Under the pieces are notes generated by a model that did no database searches, was not told the DNA's origin, and was given only the letters and a program-made list of their open reading frames with translations. The translations under genes were made by a program, and so were the position numbers. A stretch of 64,000 nucleotides of DNA from assembly GCA_903851415.1 (NCBI GenBank), contig CAINOE010000049.1, positions 168,551 through 232,550 on the forward strand. Direction: 5' to 3'. Shown in pieces: positions 1-13,267 of this stretch (positions are counted from its first letter, which is position 1; each line of letters starts with the position of its first letter). Origin of the DNA: an uncultured Rhodopila sp. (GTDB lineage Bacteria; Pseudomonadota; Alphaproteobacteria; Acetobacterales; Acetobacteraceae).

Positions 1-1766
1 AGTCCGCCAAGCGCCAGGCCGTCACCAACCCGACCAACACCCTCTACGCGATCAAGCGCCTGATCGGCCGCCGCTACGACGATCCGCTGGTCGCCAAGGA
101 CAAGGGCATGGTGCCGTACGCCATCGTCCGCAACGACAACGGCGACGCCGCGGTCGAGGTCAAGGGCGAGAAGTATTCCCCCAGCCAGATCAGCGCCTTC
201 ATCCTCGGCAAGATGAAGGAAACCGCCGAGGCCTATCTCGGTGAGCCGGTGTCCCAGGCGGTCATCACCGTCCCGGCCTACTTCAACGACAGCCAGCGCC
301 AGGCGACCAAGGATGCCGGCCGCATCGCCGGCCTCGACGTGCTGCGTATCATCAACGAGCCGACGGCCGCGGCGCTCGCCTACGGCATGGACAAGAAGCA
401 TGCCGGCACGATCGCGGTGTATGACCTCGGCGGCGGCACCTTCGACATCTCCGTGCTGGAAATCGGCGACGGCGTGTTCGAGGTGAAGTCCACCAACGGC
501 GACACCTTCCTCGGCGGCGAGGATTTCGACCTGCGCGTCATCGACTACCTCGCCGATGAGTTCCGCAAGGAGCAGGGCATCGACCTGCGCAAGGACAAGC
601 TGGCGCTGCAGCGGCTGAAGGAAGCCGCGGAAAAGGCCAAGATCGAGCTGTCTTCGTCCAAGGAGACCGAGGTCAACCTGCCGTTCATCACCGCCGACGC
701 CTCCGGGCCGAAGCACCTGGTGATGAAGCTGTCCCGCGCCAAGCTGGAATCGCTGGTGGACGACCTGATCGCCCGCACGCTGGAACCCTGCAAGGCCGCC
801 CTGAAGGATGCCGGCGTCACCGCGGGCGAGATCCAGGAAGTGATCCTCGTCGGCGGCATGACCCGCATGCCGAAGGTGATCGACACGGTGAAGGCGTTCT
901 TCGGCAAGGACCCGGCGCGCAACGTCAACCCCGATGAGGTCGTCGCCATCGGCGCCGCGGTCCAGGGCGGCGTGCTGCGCGGCGACGTGAAGGACGTGCT
1001 GCTGCTGGATGTGACTCCGCTGTCGCTCGGCATCGAGACACTGGGCGGCGTGTTCACCCGGCTGATCGACCGCAACACGACGATCCCGACGAAGAAGAGC
1101 CAGACCTTCTCGACCGCCGACGACAACCAGGGGGCGGTGACCATCAAGGTCTACCAGGGCGAGCGCGAGATGGCAGCCGACAACAAGCTGCTGGGCAACT
1201 TCGACCTGACCGGCATCCCGCCGGCCCCGCGCGGCGTGCCGCAGATCGAGGTGACGTTCGACATCGACGCCAACGGCATCGTCTCGGTGCAGGCGAAGGA
1301 CAAGGCCACCGGCAAGGAGCAGCAGATCCGCATCCAGGCCAGCGGCGGACTGTCCGAGGCCGACATCCAGCGCATGGTCAGGGAAGCCGAGGCGAACGCC
1401 GAGGCTGACAAGAAGCGGCGCGAGACGATCGAGGCGCGCAACCACACCGAAAGCCTGGTCCATCAGGTCGAAAAGAACCTGAAGGAGCACGGCGACAAGG
1501 TGGGCGCGCAGGAGCGCGGCGAGGCGGAATCGGCTTTGGCGGCGGCGAAGACCGCGCTGGAAGGCGGCGACGCCGAAGCGCTCAAGCAGGCCTCCGACCG
1601 CCTCAGCCAGGCGGCGATGAAAATCGGCGAGGCGATGTATAAGGCCGAGGCCGCCGGCAGTGCCGGTCCGGGTGGTCCGGGCGGCGCAGGGCCGACCGGG
1701 GCGCCGGATGACAAGGTTGTCGATGCCGAATTTGAGGAAGTCGATGACAAGAAGAAGTCCGCCTAA
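1..1766 (+). CDS. dnaK: Molecular chaperone DnaK (Hsp70), 5' end truncated by window edge
   Basis: Frame open from base 3 ([28 protein letters not shown]...), Hsp70 motifs [13 protein letters not shown] and [11 protein letters not shown]-terminal [11 protein letters not shown]. Confidence 0.98.
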   Translation, partial: SAKRQAVTNPTNTLYAIKRLIGRRYDDPLVAKDKGMVPYAIVRNDNGDAAVEVKGEKYSPSQISAFILGKMKETAEAYLGEPVSQAVITVPAYFNDSQRQATKDAGRIAGLDVLRIINEPTAAALAYGMDKKHAGTIAVYDLGGGTFDISVLEIGDGVFEVKSTNGDTFLGGEDFDLRVIDYLADEFRKEQGIDLRKDKLALQRLKEAAEKAKIELSSSKETEVNLPFITADASGPKHLVMKLSRAKLESLVDDLIARTLEPCKAALKDAGVTAGEIQEVILVGGMTRMPKVIDTVKAFFGKDPARNVNPDEVVAIGAAVQGGVLRGDVKDVLLLDVTPLSLGIETLGGVFTRLIDRNTTIPTKKSQTFSTADDNQGAVTIKVYQGEREMAADNKLLGNFDLTGIPPAPRGVPQIEVTFDIDANGIVSVQAKDKATGKEQQIRIQASGGLSEADIQRMVREAEANAEADKKRRETIEARNHTESLVHQVEKNLKEHGDKVGAQERGEAESALAAAKTALEGGDAEALKQASDRLSQAAMKIGEAMYKAEAAGSAGPGGPGGAGPTGAPDDKVVDAEFEEVDDKKKSA

Positions 1767-1794
1767 GGTTTCCGGGCTGGCTTAACGTAGCAGG

Positions 1795-1826
1795 TCGCGC
1801 CCGCGCTTCATCGAAGGCGGGCGCGA
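1795..1826 (+). terminator. Probable intrinsic terminator/attenuator hairpin between dnaK and dnaJ
   Basis: Perfect 10-bp arms TCGCGCCCGC / GCGGGCGCGA followed by TTTGCGTTTT. Confidence 0.55.
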
Positions 1827-1898
1827 TTTGCGTTTTAATGGTGGCATTGGCTGATGGGGGCGGCGCACAACAGCCGTTTCCGGTGCAAAAGGGCTAAG

Positions 1899-3041
1899 AT
1901 GGCCAAGCAGGACTATTATGCCACGTTGGGCGTGGCCAAGGATGCGAGCGCAGACGACCTGAAGAAGGCGTATCGCAAGCTCGCCATGCAGTATCATCCG
2001 GACCGCAATCCCGGCGACAAGAAGGCCGAGCACCGGTTCAAAGAAGTCTCCGAAGCCTACGACATCCTGAAGGACGATCAGAAGCGCGCCGCCTACGACC
2101 GCTTCGGCCACGCCGCGTTCGAGCAGGGCGGCGGCGGCGCGGGACCCGGGTTCGGCGGCTTCGACTTCTCCGCCTCCGGCGACCTGAGCGACATCTTCGA
2201 CCAGATGTTCGGCATGGGTCGCCGGGGCGGCGGCCAGCGCACCCGCAGCGGAGCGGACATCCGCCAGGGCGTGGAAATCAGCCTCGCGGACGCCTTCGCC
2301 GGCACCAAAGTCAACCTTCGGGTGCCGACACGGGTGAAGTGCGAAAGCTGCAACGGCACCGGCTCGGAGGACAAGAACCGCGCCGCCGAAACCTGCCCGA
2401 CCTGCCAGGGCGCCGGCAAGGTGCGGACTCAGCAGGGCTTCTTCCTGGTCGAGCGCACCTGCCCCACCTGCGCCGGGCAGGGCCGGGTGATCCGCAACCC
2501 CTGCCGGGTCTGCCAGGGAGCGGGAACGGTGCAGCGGGAGCGCAGCCTGCAGGTCGCCATACCGGCCGGCGTCGAGGACGGGACCCGTATCCGCGTCACC
2601 GGCGAAGGCGAGGCGGGCGGCGCCGGGGCGCAGAACGGCGACCTGTATGTGCATGTCGGCATCCGGCCGCACGAGTTCTTCCAGCGCGAGCAGGCCAATA
2701 TCCTGATGCGCGTGCCGCTGCGGATGACGCAGGCGGCGCTGGGCGACGAGATCGAGGTGCCGGTGATCGATGGCACGCGGGCCAAGGTCAAGGTTCCGGC
2801 CGGCACCCAGACGGGGGATCAGTTCCGGCTGCGCGGCAAGGGATTCTCGGTGCTGCGCAGCGCCGCTCGGGGCGACATGTTCATTCAGGTGGCGGTGGAA
2901 ACCCCGCAGAACCTGTCGGCGAAGCAGCGCGAGCTGCTGGAGGCGTTCGAGGCGGAGGCGCATGCCGGCGGCAAGGGCAGCCCCGACCATGAGGGCTTTT
3001 TCGCCAAGGTGGCGGCCTTCTTCGAGGGCGGGCGGGGATAG
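1899..3041 (+). CDS. dnaJ: Chaperone protein DnaJ
   Basis: J-domain with HPD ([10 protein letters not shown]), four CxxCxGxG-type zinc motifs; adjacent to dnaK. Confidence 0.97.
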   Translation: MAKQDYYATLGVAKDASADDLKKAYRKLAMQYHPDRNPGDKKAEHRFKEVSEAYDILKDDQKRAAYDRFGHAAFEQGGGGAGPGFGGFDFSASGDLSDIFDQMFGMGRRGGGQRTRSGADIRQGVEISLADAFAGTKVNLRVPTRVKCESCNGTGSEDKNRAAETCPTCQGAGKVRTQQGFFLVERTCPTCAGQGRVIRNPCRVCQGAGTVQRERSLQVAIPAGVEDGTRIRVTGEGEAGGAGAQNGDLYVHVGIRPHEFFQREQANILMRVPLRMTQAALGDEIEVPVIDGTRAKVKVPAGTQTGDQFRLRGKGFSVLRSAARGDMFIQVAVETPQNLSAKQRELLEAFEAEAHAGGKGSPDHEGFFAKVAAFFEGGRG

Positions 3042-3173
3042 CTCCGGGGATTCCGCCGGACCGCCCGCGGCCCGGATGCGGTACGCGCGCGCCGGCGGTT
3101 GATTTATCCCGATGCGGTCCCGTCTCAGCGTGCTATAGTGTCCCGCGCCAAGAAGTAAAAACAGGAGCGAGAC

Positions 3174-4247
3174 ATGTCCTACATGAAGGCCGCCGTGTTC
3201 GTGGAACCCGGCCGCATTGTCGTCGAATCCAAGCCGATACCGTCCCCGGGGCCGCTCGATGCGCTGATCCGGATCACCACGACGACGATCTGCGGCACCG
3301 ATGTGCACATCCTGAAGGGCGAATACCCCGTCGCGAAAGGCCTCACCATCGGCCATGAGCCGGTGGGCGTGATCGAGAAGCTCGGCTCCGCGGTGCAGGG
3401 CTACGCGGAGGGCCAGCGCGTGATTGCCGGCGCGATCACCCCGGGCGGCCATTCCGCGGCCTGCATGTGCGGCTGCTCGTCGCAGGATGGCGGGTTCAAC
3501 AGCAGCGGTTACCAGGCGCTGGGCGGCTGGCGCTTCGGCAACACGATCGACGGCTGCCAGGCGGAATATGTGCTGGTGCCCGACGCGATGGTGAATCTGT
3601 GCCCGGTGCCGGACGAACTGACCGATGAGCAGGTGCTGATGTGCCCGGACATCATGTCCACCGGCTTCGGCGGCGCCGAGAGCGGGCAGATCCGCATCGG
3701 CGACACCGTCGCGGTGTTCGCCCAGGGCCCCATCGGCCTCTGCGCCACGGCCGGCGCAAAAATGTCCGGCGCCACGACGATCATCACGGTTGACGGCATC
3801 GCCCGCCGCCTGGAGGTGTCGCGAAGCTGCGGCGCGGATATCACGCTGAATTTCCGCGAGGTCGATCCGGTCGCCGAGATCATGCGCCTGACGGCCGGGC
3901 GCGGCGTGGACGTGGCGATCGAGGCGCTCGGCACCCAGGGCACTTTCGAGTCGGCGCTGCGGGTGCTGCGTCCGGGCGGCACATTGTCGAGCCTCGGCGT
4001 GTATTCGAGCGACCTGACGATCCCGCTCGGCGCGTTCGCGGCGGGGTTGGGCGACCATCGGATCGTCACGACGCTGTGTCCCGGCGGGAAGGAGCGCATG
4101 CGCCGGCTGGTCAGCGTGATCCGCTCCGGGCGCGTCGACCTGACGGCGATGGTGACGCATCGCTACAGGCTGGATGACATCGTCGAGGCGTATGACCTGT
4201 TCGCGCATCAGCGCGACGGCGTGCTGAAGGTGGCGATCACGCCGTAG
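3174..4247 (+). CDS. Zinc-dependent alcohol dehydrogenase family protein
   Basis: ICGTDVHILKGEYP, GHEPVGVIEKLG, Rossmann segment VAVFAQGPIGLCA; MDR superfamily. Confidence 0.9.
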   Translation: MSYMKAAVFVEPGRIVVESKPIPSPGPLDALIRITTTTICGTDVHILKGEYPVAKGLTIGHEPVGVIEKLGSAVQGYAEGQRVIAGAITPGGHSAACMCGCSSQDGGFNSSGYQALGGWRFGNTIDGCQAEYVLVPDAMVNLCPVPDELTDEQVLMCPDIMSTGFGGAESGQIRIGDTVAVFAQGPIGLCATAGAKMSGATTIITVDGIARRLEVSRSCGADITLNFREVDPVAEIMRLTAGRGVDVAIEALGTQGTFESALRVLRPGGTLSSLGVYSSDLTIPLGAFAAGLGDHRIVTTLCPGGKERMRRLVSVIRSGRVDLTAMVTHRYRLDDIVEAYDLFAHQRDGVLKVAITP

Positions 4248-4251
4248 CGCG

Positions 4252-4464
4252 ATGCCGTACGCCGGCACGGACGACCTGCCGGAGTCGGTGCGGGGGCATT
4301 TGCCCCCGCATGCGCAGGAGATCTATCTGGCGGCGTTCAACAACGCCTGGCGCCGGCACGCGCGAGACCCGGACGGCGAGGCGGTCATCCACCGCATCGC
4401 CTGGGCGGCGGTGAAGCGGAGTTATCGCAAGGACGGGGATGTCTGGGTGCCGATCGGCCGGTAG
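4252..4464 (+). CDS. ChaB-family small protein
   Basis: 70 aa; DDLPESVRGHLPPHAQEIYLAAFNNAW...IAWAAVKRSYRK is ChaB-like. Confidence 0.8.
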   Translation: MPYAGTDDLPESVRGHLPPHAQEIYLAAFNNAWRRHARDPDGEAVIHRIAWAAVKRSYRKDGDVWVPIGR

Positions 4465-4638
4465 CGAACCGGTGCATTGCCAGGCAAGTGAGCTATTCCC
4501 GCCTACGACACGGATGGTATGGCCCGACATTGGCGCGGGCTGTCAGCGAATAGCCACGCGACTCGCCACGTGCGTTGCGATGTTTTTTTGCATCAGACCT
4601 GGCTATCGAACTAGTGTTGGCTATGGCATATTAACGAT

Positions 4639-5550
4639 ATGGCATGGTTCCTGTTCATTGACGAAAGCGGCCACGACAGAAAGGCGTCTCCCTACGAGGT
4701 TCTGGCCGGCGTAGCGGTCCGGGACAGATTGCTTTGGCACCTCGTGAACGAGCTCCATGAAGCTGAGATACGGCTTTTTGGCCGACGCTACAGCGCTGGG
4801 AGCGGCGAACTTAAGGGCACCAAGATCCTAAAGGCAAAGGTTTTTCAACACGCGCGATTGAATGTGCCGGTCGATCCGCTGGAAGTTTCGACACTCGCCA
4901 AATCCGCACTCGACGATGGATCAAAGGCTGGAATCCGGGAACTTAAAGGCCTCGCTCTCGCAAAGACCCAATACGTGGGGGCCGTCTTCAATCTGTGTGA
5001 CAAGCATTCTTGTCGGGTGTTTGCAAGCGTGGTGGAAACGAGCGCACCGGCCACAACGAGCGGCGGATTACGCAAAGATTACGCCTACCTTTTCGAACGT
5101 TTCTTCTACTTCCTTCAGGAAGAGTCCATTCACGACCAGCGGGCGGGCCGGGTCGCAGCCGAGCAGGGCATCGTAGTTTTTGACGAGTTGGAAAAAACAA
5201 AAAGCCATCTCTTGATTGACCAAACTCACCGCTATTTCAAAGAGACAGCCACAGGTAGGCAGCGTGCCAGTCTCATAATTCCCGAACCTTTTTTCGTTCA
5301 CAGCGATCTTACCACTGGCGTGCAGATCGCCGATCTCGCTGCCTACTGTATCTCCTGGGGTTTTAGAACCAACCGCATGACCAAGCCGCCGCGACCCGAA
5401 CTTGCGCCATTTGTTGAGCAGATTGCGCGCCTTCGGCATCGTGCGGAACGGACTTCGACCAACGGCGAACCGCTCACTGTCTGGAGCATCGCGCATATAA
5501 CCGATTTGCGAACAAATGCGGAGAAACTGGAGGATATTTGGGATGGGTGA
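4639..5550 (+). CDS. DUF3800 domain-containing protein
   Basis: N-terminal MAWFLFIDESGHD (DUF3800 DESG motif), C-terminal GVQIADLAAYCI; more AT-rich than its neighbours. Confidence 0.8.
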   Translation: MAWFLFIDESGHDRKASPYEVLAGVAVRDRLLWHLVNELHEAEIRLFGRRYSAGSGELKGTKILKAKVFQHARLNVPVDPLEVSTLAKSALDDGSKAGIRELKGLALAKTQYVGAVFNLCDKHSCRVFASVVETSAPATTSGGLRKDYAYLFERFFYFLQEESIHDQRAGRVAAEQGIVVFDELEKTKSHLLIDQTHRYFKETATGRQRASLIIPEPFFVHSDLTTGVQIADLAAYCISWGFRTNRMTKPPRPELAPFVEQIARLRHRAERTSTNGEPLTVWSIAHITDLRTNAEKLEDIWDG

Positions 5551-5815
5551 AGACTGAAACCGATAAAAAAAGGCAATGCACGATTTTCATCACACAAAGC
5601 CTCCGAAACCCGTATATGAGCTATTCGGCATAATGTCAAGCTCCATCGGAACTACGTAGGACGGCAAGCCACAGGCGTTGCCGGGACCGCTGACCAATAC
5701 GTGCCGACTCTGCGACATGGCGGGTCGCGAGGCTTGGGCAATCGTGCGACTTTTGGACGACCGCCGCAGCCGGCCGCAGAATCACGACGACGCATCCAGG
5801 GGGAGACCCGACTCC

Positions 5816-6583
5816 ATGACAATCCGCATCGGCATCGCCGGCATCACCGGCCGGATGGGCCGCCTGCTGGCCGAGGAAGTCGTCGCCGCCAACGCCGAAC
5901 TCACCGGCGGCATCGGCCTCGACGCGCCGGAGGATCGCGCCTTCGAACTCTTCGCCGATATCGCGGAACTGGCCGCCGCCTCCGACGCCGTGCTGGATTT
6001 CACCCACGCCTCGCTGGCGCAATCTCATGCCGCGGCGCTGACAGCGTCCGGCAAAGCCTGGATTCTCGGCACCACCGGCCTGTCCGCCGCCGACGAAGCC
6101 GCCGTGGCCGCCGCAGGCGAGCACATCCCCGTCGTCCAAGCCTCCAACTTCTCGCCCGGCGTCAACCTCGTGCTGGCCCTCGCGGAGCGCATGGGTGCCG
6201 CGCTGCCGGATCACGCCTACGATGCGGAGATTGTCGAGATGCACCATCGGCAAAAGGTGGATGCGCCCTCCGGCACCGCCATCGCCATCGGCCGCGCGGT
6301 GGCCAAAGGCCGCGGCGTCTCGCTCGGCGACGTCACCGAAAGCGGCCGCCACGGCCACACCGGCGCCCGCAAAACCGGCGCCATCGGCTTCGCCGCCCTG
6401 CGCGGCGGCCAGGTCGTCGGCGAGCACAGCCTGATCTTCGCCGCCGGCGCCGAACAGATCCTCCTGACCCACCGCGCGTTCGACCGCCGCGTCTTCGCCA
6501 CCGGCGCCGTCCGCGCCGCGCTCTGGGCGGTCAACCGGCCGCCGCATCTGTATTCGATGATGGACGTGCTCGGCATGTCATGA
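5816..6583 (+). CDS. dapB: 4-hydroxy-tetrahydrodipicolinate reductase
   Basis: [13 protein letters not shown] nucleotide-binding motif, [18 protein letters not shown]. Confidence 0.95.
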   Translation: MTIRIGIAGITGRMGRLLAEEVVAANAELTGGIGLDAPEDRAFELFADIAELAAASDAVLDFTHASLAQSHAAALTASGKAWILGTTGLSAADEAAVAAAGEHIPVVQASNFSPGVNLVLALAERMGAALPDHAYDAEIVEMHHRQKVDAPSGTAIAIGRAVAKGRGVSLGDVTESGRHGHTGARKTGAIGFAALRGGQVVGEHSLIFAAGAEQILLTHRAFDRRVFATGAVRAALWAVNRPPHLYSMMDVLGMS

Positions 6584-6717
6584 CCCGAAACACCGTCCGG
6601 CTTGACCCGGGCGGCGCTTTGGGCCAGACACATTCGTATCGACATTGCATACGGCATCCCGCCGAAGCCCGCCTGCAAGGCTGGCCTCCATCCATCGCGA
6701 CGCGAGACAATAACCCT

Positions 6718-7905
<1,188 letters not shown>

Positions 7906-7919
7906 CAGACCCCATCGCC

Positions 7920-8711
7920 ATGGCGGGCGAAGGCCCGCGATCCACGCCTTTGCCTGAATCGGCTCCGCGGAACGAGGACCACGGAGAGCGCCCTGCCCCG
8001 CTGCTCTCCCCCCGTCCTCTCAAGCCCCCTGCCGATCGGCTGTATGGCCGGAGCAAGGGGCATAAGCTGCGGCCGCGCCAGCAGGTGCTGCTGGATGTGA
8101 CGCTGCCCCGCATGGCGTTCCGCGAAGCGGATGCCGCAGAACCGTCGCGGGCTTTTCCCGGGGCCTCGGAACTTTGGCTGGAAGTCGGCTTCGGCGGCGG
8201 CGAGCACGCCATCGCCCAGGCGCGCGCCCATCCCGAGGCGGCGCTGATCGCCTGCGAGGTGTTTGAAAACGGCATCTGCTCGCTGCTGTCGGCCCTCGTT
8301 CCCGAAGGCCGCGAGGCGGAGGTGCCTCTGCCGCCCAATCTGCGCCTGTGGACCGCGGATGCCCGCCTGCTGCTGCGGGCGCTGCCGGACCGGTGCCTGG
8401 ACCGCCTGTTCCTGCTGTTTCCCGATCCCTGGCCGAAGATGCGCCACGCGCGGCGCCGCTTCGTCCACCCCGCGATGCTGCCGTTGCTCGCGCGGTTGAT
8501 GAAGCACGGCGCGGAGTGGCGGGTGGCCACGGACGATCCGACCTACCAGGCCTGGGTGCGCGACGTGATGGGCGCGCAGACGCTGTTCGACGACGCCGAA
8601 CCCGCCTCCGTCCGGCCGGACGGATGGCCTCCCACGCGCTATGAGGCGAAGGCGCTGCGCGCCCGTAGGCAACCGCTGTATTGGTCGTTCCGGCGGCGCC
8701 GCGGGCCGTAG
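7920..8711 (+). CDS. trmB: tRNA (guanine-N7-)-methyltransferase
   Basis: LWLEVGFGGGEHAIAQA, LFLLFPDPWPKMRHARRRFV; start codon chosen at the internal ATG after metK. Confidence 0.9.
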   Translation: MAGEGPRSTPLPESAPRNEDHGERPAPLLSPRPLKPPADRLYGRSKGHKLRPRQQVLLDVTLPRMAFREADAAEPSRAFPGASELWLEVGFGGGEHAIAQARAHPEAALIACEVFENGICSLLSALVPEGREAEVPLPPNLRLWTADARLLLRALPDRCLDRLFLLFPDPWPKMRHARRRFVHPAMLPLLARLMKHGAEWRVATDDPTYQAWVRDVMGAQTLFDDAEPASVRPDGWPPTRYEAKALRARRQPLYWSFRRRRGP

Positions 8712-9141
8712 CCCGCCCGGCCGTGGACACGGCCACCGGATGCTTGTTACCGATCCCGGCTGGTTGCAACTTTGACGGGAAAACCCCGGTCCGCACCTTC
8801 GCCGCGATCAAGCCCGGCGACGGGCTCGTCGTGACGCTGCAGCGGTCGCTGACCTGCACAGTGCCGCCCGTCTGCCGGCGGCGCTGGCAGTGGACCGCGC
8901 GGGCCGCGCCAGGCCGGCGGCGGCCGGATGGCGCTCTGCCTCCATCGCCGGCACCATCGCCGCCGTGGACGTGCCCGCCAACACCATCAGCGCCGCCGGC
9001 CTGAGCGGCGGCCCGGTGCACGCGTTCGAGGTGCACGGCCTGGAACGGCAGGCCCATCTGCCGAAAATCGCGCCCGGCAGCCTGCTGACGGCGACCTGCG
9101 CCTCGACGGCGGCGCCGGAGGTGACTCCGGCCACGCAATAA
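8708..9141 (+). pseudogene. Probable frameshifted remnant of a small protein with two similar modules
   Basis: Frame 2 reads VDTATGCLLPIPAGCNFDGKTPVRTFAAIKPGDGLVVTLQRSLT; frame 1 downstream reads SIAGTIAAVDVPANTISAAGLSGGPVHAFEVHGLERQAHLPKIAPGSLLTATC. The modules share a (T/V)D.......F....L..IKPG-type pattern and are separated by a frame change. Confidence 0.45.
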
Positions 9142-9235
9142 GCGCCGGAGCGCCATCTGAAATTGGCTGCGATTTAGCGCATTCCAGCCCTTGATCCGGG
9201 GGGGCGGGGTGAGTATACCCCCTGCCTCACCGGTC

Positions 9236-9311
9236 GGGGCCGTAGCTCAGTTGGGAGAGCGCCTGAATGGCATTCAGGAGGTCAGGGGTTCGATTCCCCT
9301 CGGCTCCACCA
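9236..9311 (+). tRNA. tRNA-Ala (anticodon GGC)
   Basis: 76 nt with GGGGCCG/CGGCTCC acceptor stem, CTGAATGGCATTCAG anticodon arm, GGTTCGATTCC T-arm and encoded CCA. Confidence 0.97.
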
Positions 9312-10095
9312 GTGATACAGACAGCCGCCGCGCCGCGGCGGTCATTCAGTTCAATCCTTTAGCGCAAGCATCAGCCCGCCGCCGGCAGCGCCGGGATGGC
9401 TTCCGGCGTGTTGGACGAGACGCCCGTCCGCGGCGGCGACAACCCGCGCGCCCGGGGCGATGGCAAACGCGACATACGGAGCATCAAATCCGGAACCGGA
9501 AGCTCTACGTTGCCGCCCGCCGAAGCCGGTGCGGCATGGCTGCCGCTCTCCCGCAGGATCCATGTCTGGCCGACCGAAGCGTCGGCAACGAGAGACATGT
9601 CAGCTTCCGCCTGCCCGGTTCGTCAGCGATTCAGTGCGCCCGCCGCGCGAGCCTTCCAGAAGCCCGGCCGGCGATGCTGACCCGCGATCAGCGGTTCGCG
9701 CCCGGAACTCCGCCAGCCGGGCGGGCGTTAAGGAAGCTGGCGCAAGGAGCCGGTTGCGTCGCCGCCCGCCGGCAGACTGTTACCAGATCGTTCCTGTCTC
9801 GGGTCCGGCGGCGGTGAGGCCCGTTATCAAATCAAGACGGAACGCTACGGTGGTCCCGCCGGGTTTCGTATCGGTATCATGCAAAATAACGCTTTGTCCG
9901 CGAACCGGCATCTTCCAGCCGATTCCAAAAACAAACCGTATCGTTTTTGCCGATCTCAGGCGGTGACCGGCCGCAATTCCGCACGACATAATCATATCGT
10001 AAATAGTACGTGCATTCGTTTTTTGTTTGACTCAGGTCCTCCCGGAAGTGCCCTTTCCCCCGGTGTAATCGAAACCGCGCGAAAGGAGATTCGAC

Positions 10096-10746
10096 GTGGT
10101 CGTTCCTTGTTGGACCGTCACTCACTTAATCGCCACGTCCGCGGCGCGGGTGGCCGCCCACACCGCCAAAGCCGTGCTTCCGCACGTCCACAGGCATCTC
10201 GTGCACCGGGTGCACCACACCTTCCATGCCGTAACGACCCATCCGGGCGTCTGGCTGGAAACAGTCTGCCGCGCCGCGCCGCTGGCAGTCGCCTCCGCCA
10301 TGCTTGCGGTCCCGGTCACCGCTCCGATTCCCGTTTCGAGTCCAGTTGAAGCGGCACCGCCAATCAGCGTGCAGCCTGCCGTTGATTCGCCGAAGCCACT
10401 GAGCTATGCGGCGCTTCCCGTAACGCAGCCGATACTGTTTGGTTATCCTCCAATAACGGCATCCGCAGCCCCGGGCGCTGTTGGCGCGCCCGCGGCCGGA
10501 TCGACGCTCGTTACCCTGCCGCAGAACGAGGCGCCGCCGGCGCCGACGGCCGAGCAAATACTCGCGCCCTACGTGGCGGCGCCGCGGCGCTTGTCCGTTG
10601 GCGGTCCGTCCGGCCTCGGAACGCCGGGGGGCGTTACACAGACGCAACCGTCCGGCATCCCGGTCCCCGAGCCGTCATCGCTGCTCATGCTGGCACCGGT
10701 GGTGGCGGCCCTCGGCCTGTTGCGGCAGCGAAGACGCCGCGCCTAA
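10096..10746 (+). CDS. PEP-CTERM sorting domain-containing protein
   Basis: GTG start after AAGGAG; C-terminus [29 protein letters not shown] = PEP motif + hydrophobic helix + Arg cluster. Confidence 0.85.
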   Translation: MVVPCWTVTHLIATSAARVAAHTAKAVLPHVHRHLVHRVHHTFHAVTTHPGVWLETVCRAAPLAVASAMLAVPVTAPIPVSSPVEAAPPISVQPAVDSPKPLSYAALPVTQPILFGYPPITASAAPGAVGAPAAGSTLVTLPQNEAPPAPTAEQILAPYVAAPRRLSVGGPSGLGTPGGVTQTQPSGIPVPEPSSLLMLAPVVAALGLLRQRRRRA

Positions 10747-12212
10747 GTGCCGCAGAAGGTCTGCAGCACCCGCTCCTGCTCCAGCGGCCCCCGGGCAAAC
10801 GCCGCCAACGCGGGATCGTCCTGATACGGCCGCGACAGCACGCCGAGCAGGGCCTCGAACGGCGCGAAATCCGACTGTTCCGTCGCCGCGGCCAGCGCGG
10901 CTTCCACCAGATGGTTGCGCGGAATGAATGCCGGGTTGGCCGCCCGCATCACGGCGGATGCCGTCCCCGGGCCGCCGGGTTCCTCCGCCAGGCGGGAGCG
11001 CCAGCGCCCGGCCCAGGCATCGAACGCCTCGCCATCGGCGAACAACGGGCGCAGGGCCGCCGCGTCCTCAATCGCGCCGGGCAGTGCCCGGAATGCCAGG
11101 GTGAAATCTACCTTGCCGGCGGCGAGGAGTGCCAGAAAACCCTGTGTCAGCGCGTCGTCCCCCTCCCGCTCGGCAGCAAGGCCGATCTTGCGGCGCAAAC
11201 CGGAGAGGTAGGCGGTTTGGAAGATCGGGGCGAACGCAGCGAGCGATTCCTGCGCCGCTGCCATCGCGGAGACTTCGTCCACGCCCAGCAGCGGCAGCAG
11301 GGTTTCCGCCAGCCGCGCCAGGTTCCACTGCGCGATCCGCGGCTGGTTGCCGTACGCGTAGCGCCCGCCGCGGTCGATCGAGCTGAACACCGTCGCCGGA
11401 TCGTATTCGTCCATGAAGGCGCAGGGGCCGTAGTCGATCGTCTCGCCCGAAACCGCGCAGTTGTCGGTGTTCATGACGCCGTGAATGAAGCCAATCAGCA
11501 GCCAGCGGGCGACCAGCCCGGCCTGCGCGCCGATGATCGCATCGAGGAAGGCGCGGTACGGATTGTCCGCGCCCGCCGCCTCCGGGTAGTGCCTGGCGAT
11601 GGCATGGTCCGCCAGCAGCCGCACCGCCTCCGTATCGCCGCGCGCGGCGAAATACTGGAAGGTGCCGACACGGATATGGCTGGTGGCGACGCGGGTCAGG
11701 ACGGCGCCCGGCAGCCGGGTTTCGCGCCAGACCGGCTCGCCGGTCGTCACCGCGGCGAGCGTCCGGGTTGTCGGGACGCCAAGAGCCGCCATCGCTTCGC
11801 TGATCAGGTATTCGCGCAGGACCGGGCCCAGCGCCGCGCGGCCGTCGCCGGCGCGGGAAAACGGCGTCGTGCCGGAGCCTTTGAGCTGGATATCGCGCCG
11901 AATCCCGTCGCGGCCAGTCACCTCGCCCAGCAGGCAGGCGCGGCCATCGCCGAGTTGCGGGACGAAATGGCCGAACTGATGCCCGGCATAGGCCTGCGCT
12001 ATGGGTTCGGCGCCCGGCGGCACAGCGTTCCCGGCCAGCATGGCGACACCGTCCGGGCTGGCGAGTTCCTCCGGATCGATCCCAAGCTGCCCGGCCAGCG
12101 CCGTGTTCAGCCGCACCAGCCGCGGCGCCGCGATCGGCTTCGGCTCCAGCCGCGCGTAGAAGCGGTCCGGCAGGCGGGCGTAGCTGTTGTCGAATGGGAT
12201 ACGTATCGTCAT
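10743..12212 (-). CDS. selO: SelO/YdiU family protein (protein adenylyltransferase)
   Basis: [77 protein letters not shown]. Confidence 0.95.
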   Translation of the reverse strand: MTIRIPFDNSYARLPDRFYARLEPKPIAAPRLVRLNTALAGQLGIDPEELASPDGVAMLAGNAVPPGAEPIAQAYAGHQFGHFVPQLGDGRACLLGEVTGRDGIRRDIQLKGSGTTPFSRAGDGRAALGPVLREYLISEAMAALGVPTTRTLAAVTTGEPVWRETRLPGAVLTRVATSHIRVGTFQYFAARGDTEAVRLLADHAIARHYPEAAGADNPYRAFLDAIIGAQAGLVARWLLIGFIHGVMNTDNCAVSGETIDYGPCAFMDEYDPATVFSSIDRGGRYAYGNQPRIAQWNLARLAETLLPLLGVDEVSAMAAAQESLAAFAPIFQTAYLSGLRRKIGLAAEREGDDALTQGFLALLAAGKVDFTLAFRALPGAIEDAAALRPLFADGEAFDAWAGRWRSRLAEEPGGPGTASAVMRAANPAFIPRNHLVEAALAAATEQSDFAPFEALLGVLSRPYQDDPALAAFARGPLEQERVLQTFCGT

Positions 12213-12262
12213 GGGTCGATCTTGGCGTTTCATCGGCGCGTGCGCCACCCCATATGCAGCGC

Positions 12263-13263
<1,001 letters not shown>

Positions 13264-13267
<4 letters not shown>

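Noticed and set aside
1782-4268. 828-aa minus-strand ORF antisense to dnaJ and ADH (and similar very long antisense ORFs at 6217-7815, 15979-19047, 35429-38056, 38845-41490, 56677-58599)
   Set aside because: His/Arg/Gln/Gly-rich composition is typical of the non-coding frame opposite GC-rich genes; each overlaps a well-supported CDS with clear family motifs.
6584-6717. Possible SAM-responsive riboswitch in the metK leader
   Set aside because: I compared it by eye with SAM-I, SAM-II and SAM/SAH motifs and found no convincing conserved core; a covariance search would be needed.
9460-9966. + ORF 9460..9966 (168 aa) in the tRNA-PEP-CTERM interval
   Set aside because: Arg/Pro/Ser-rich, no recognisable domain or ribosome-binding site; probably non-coding.
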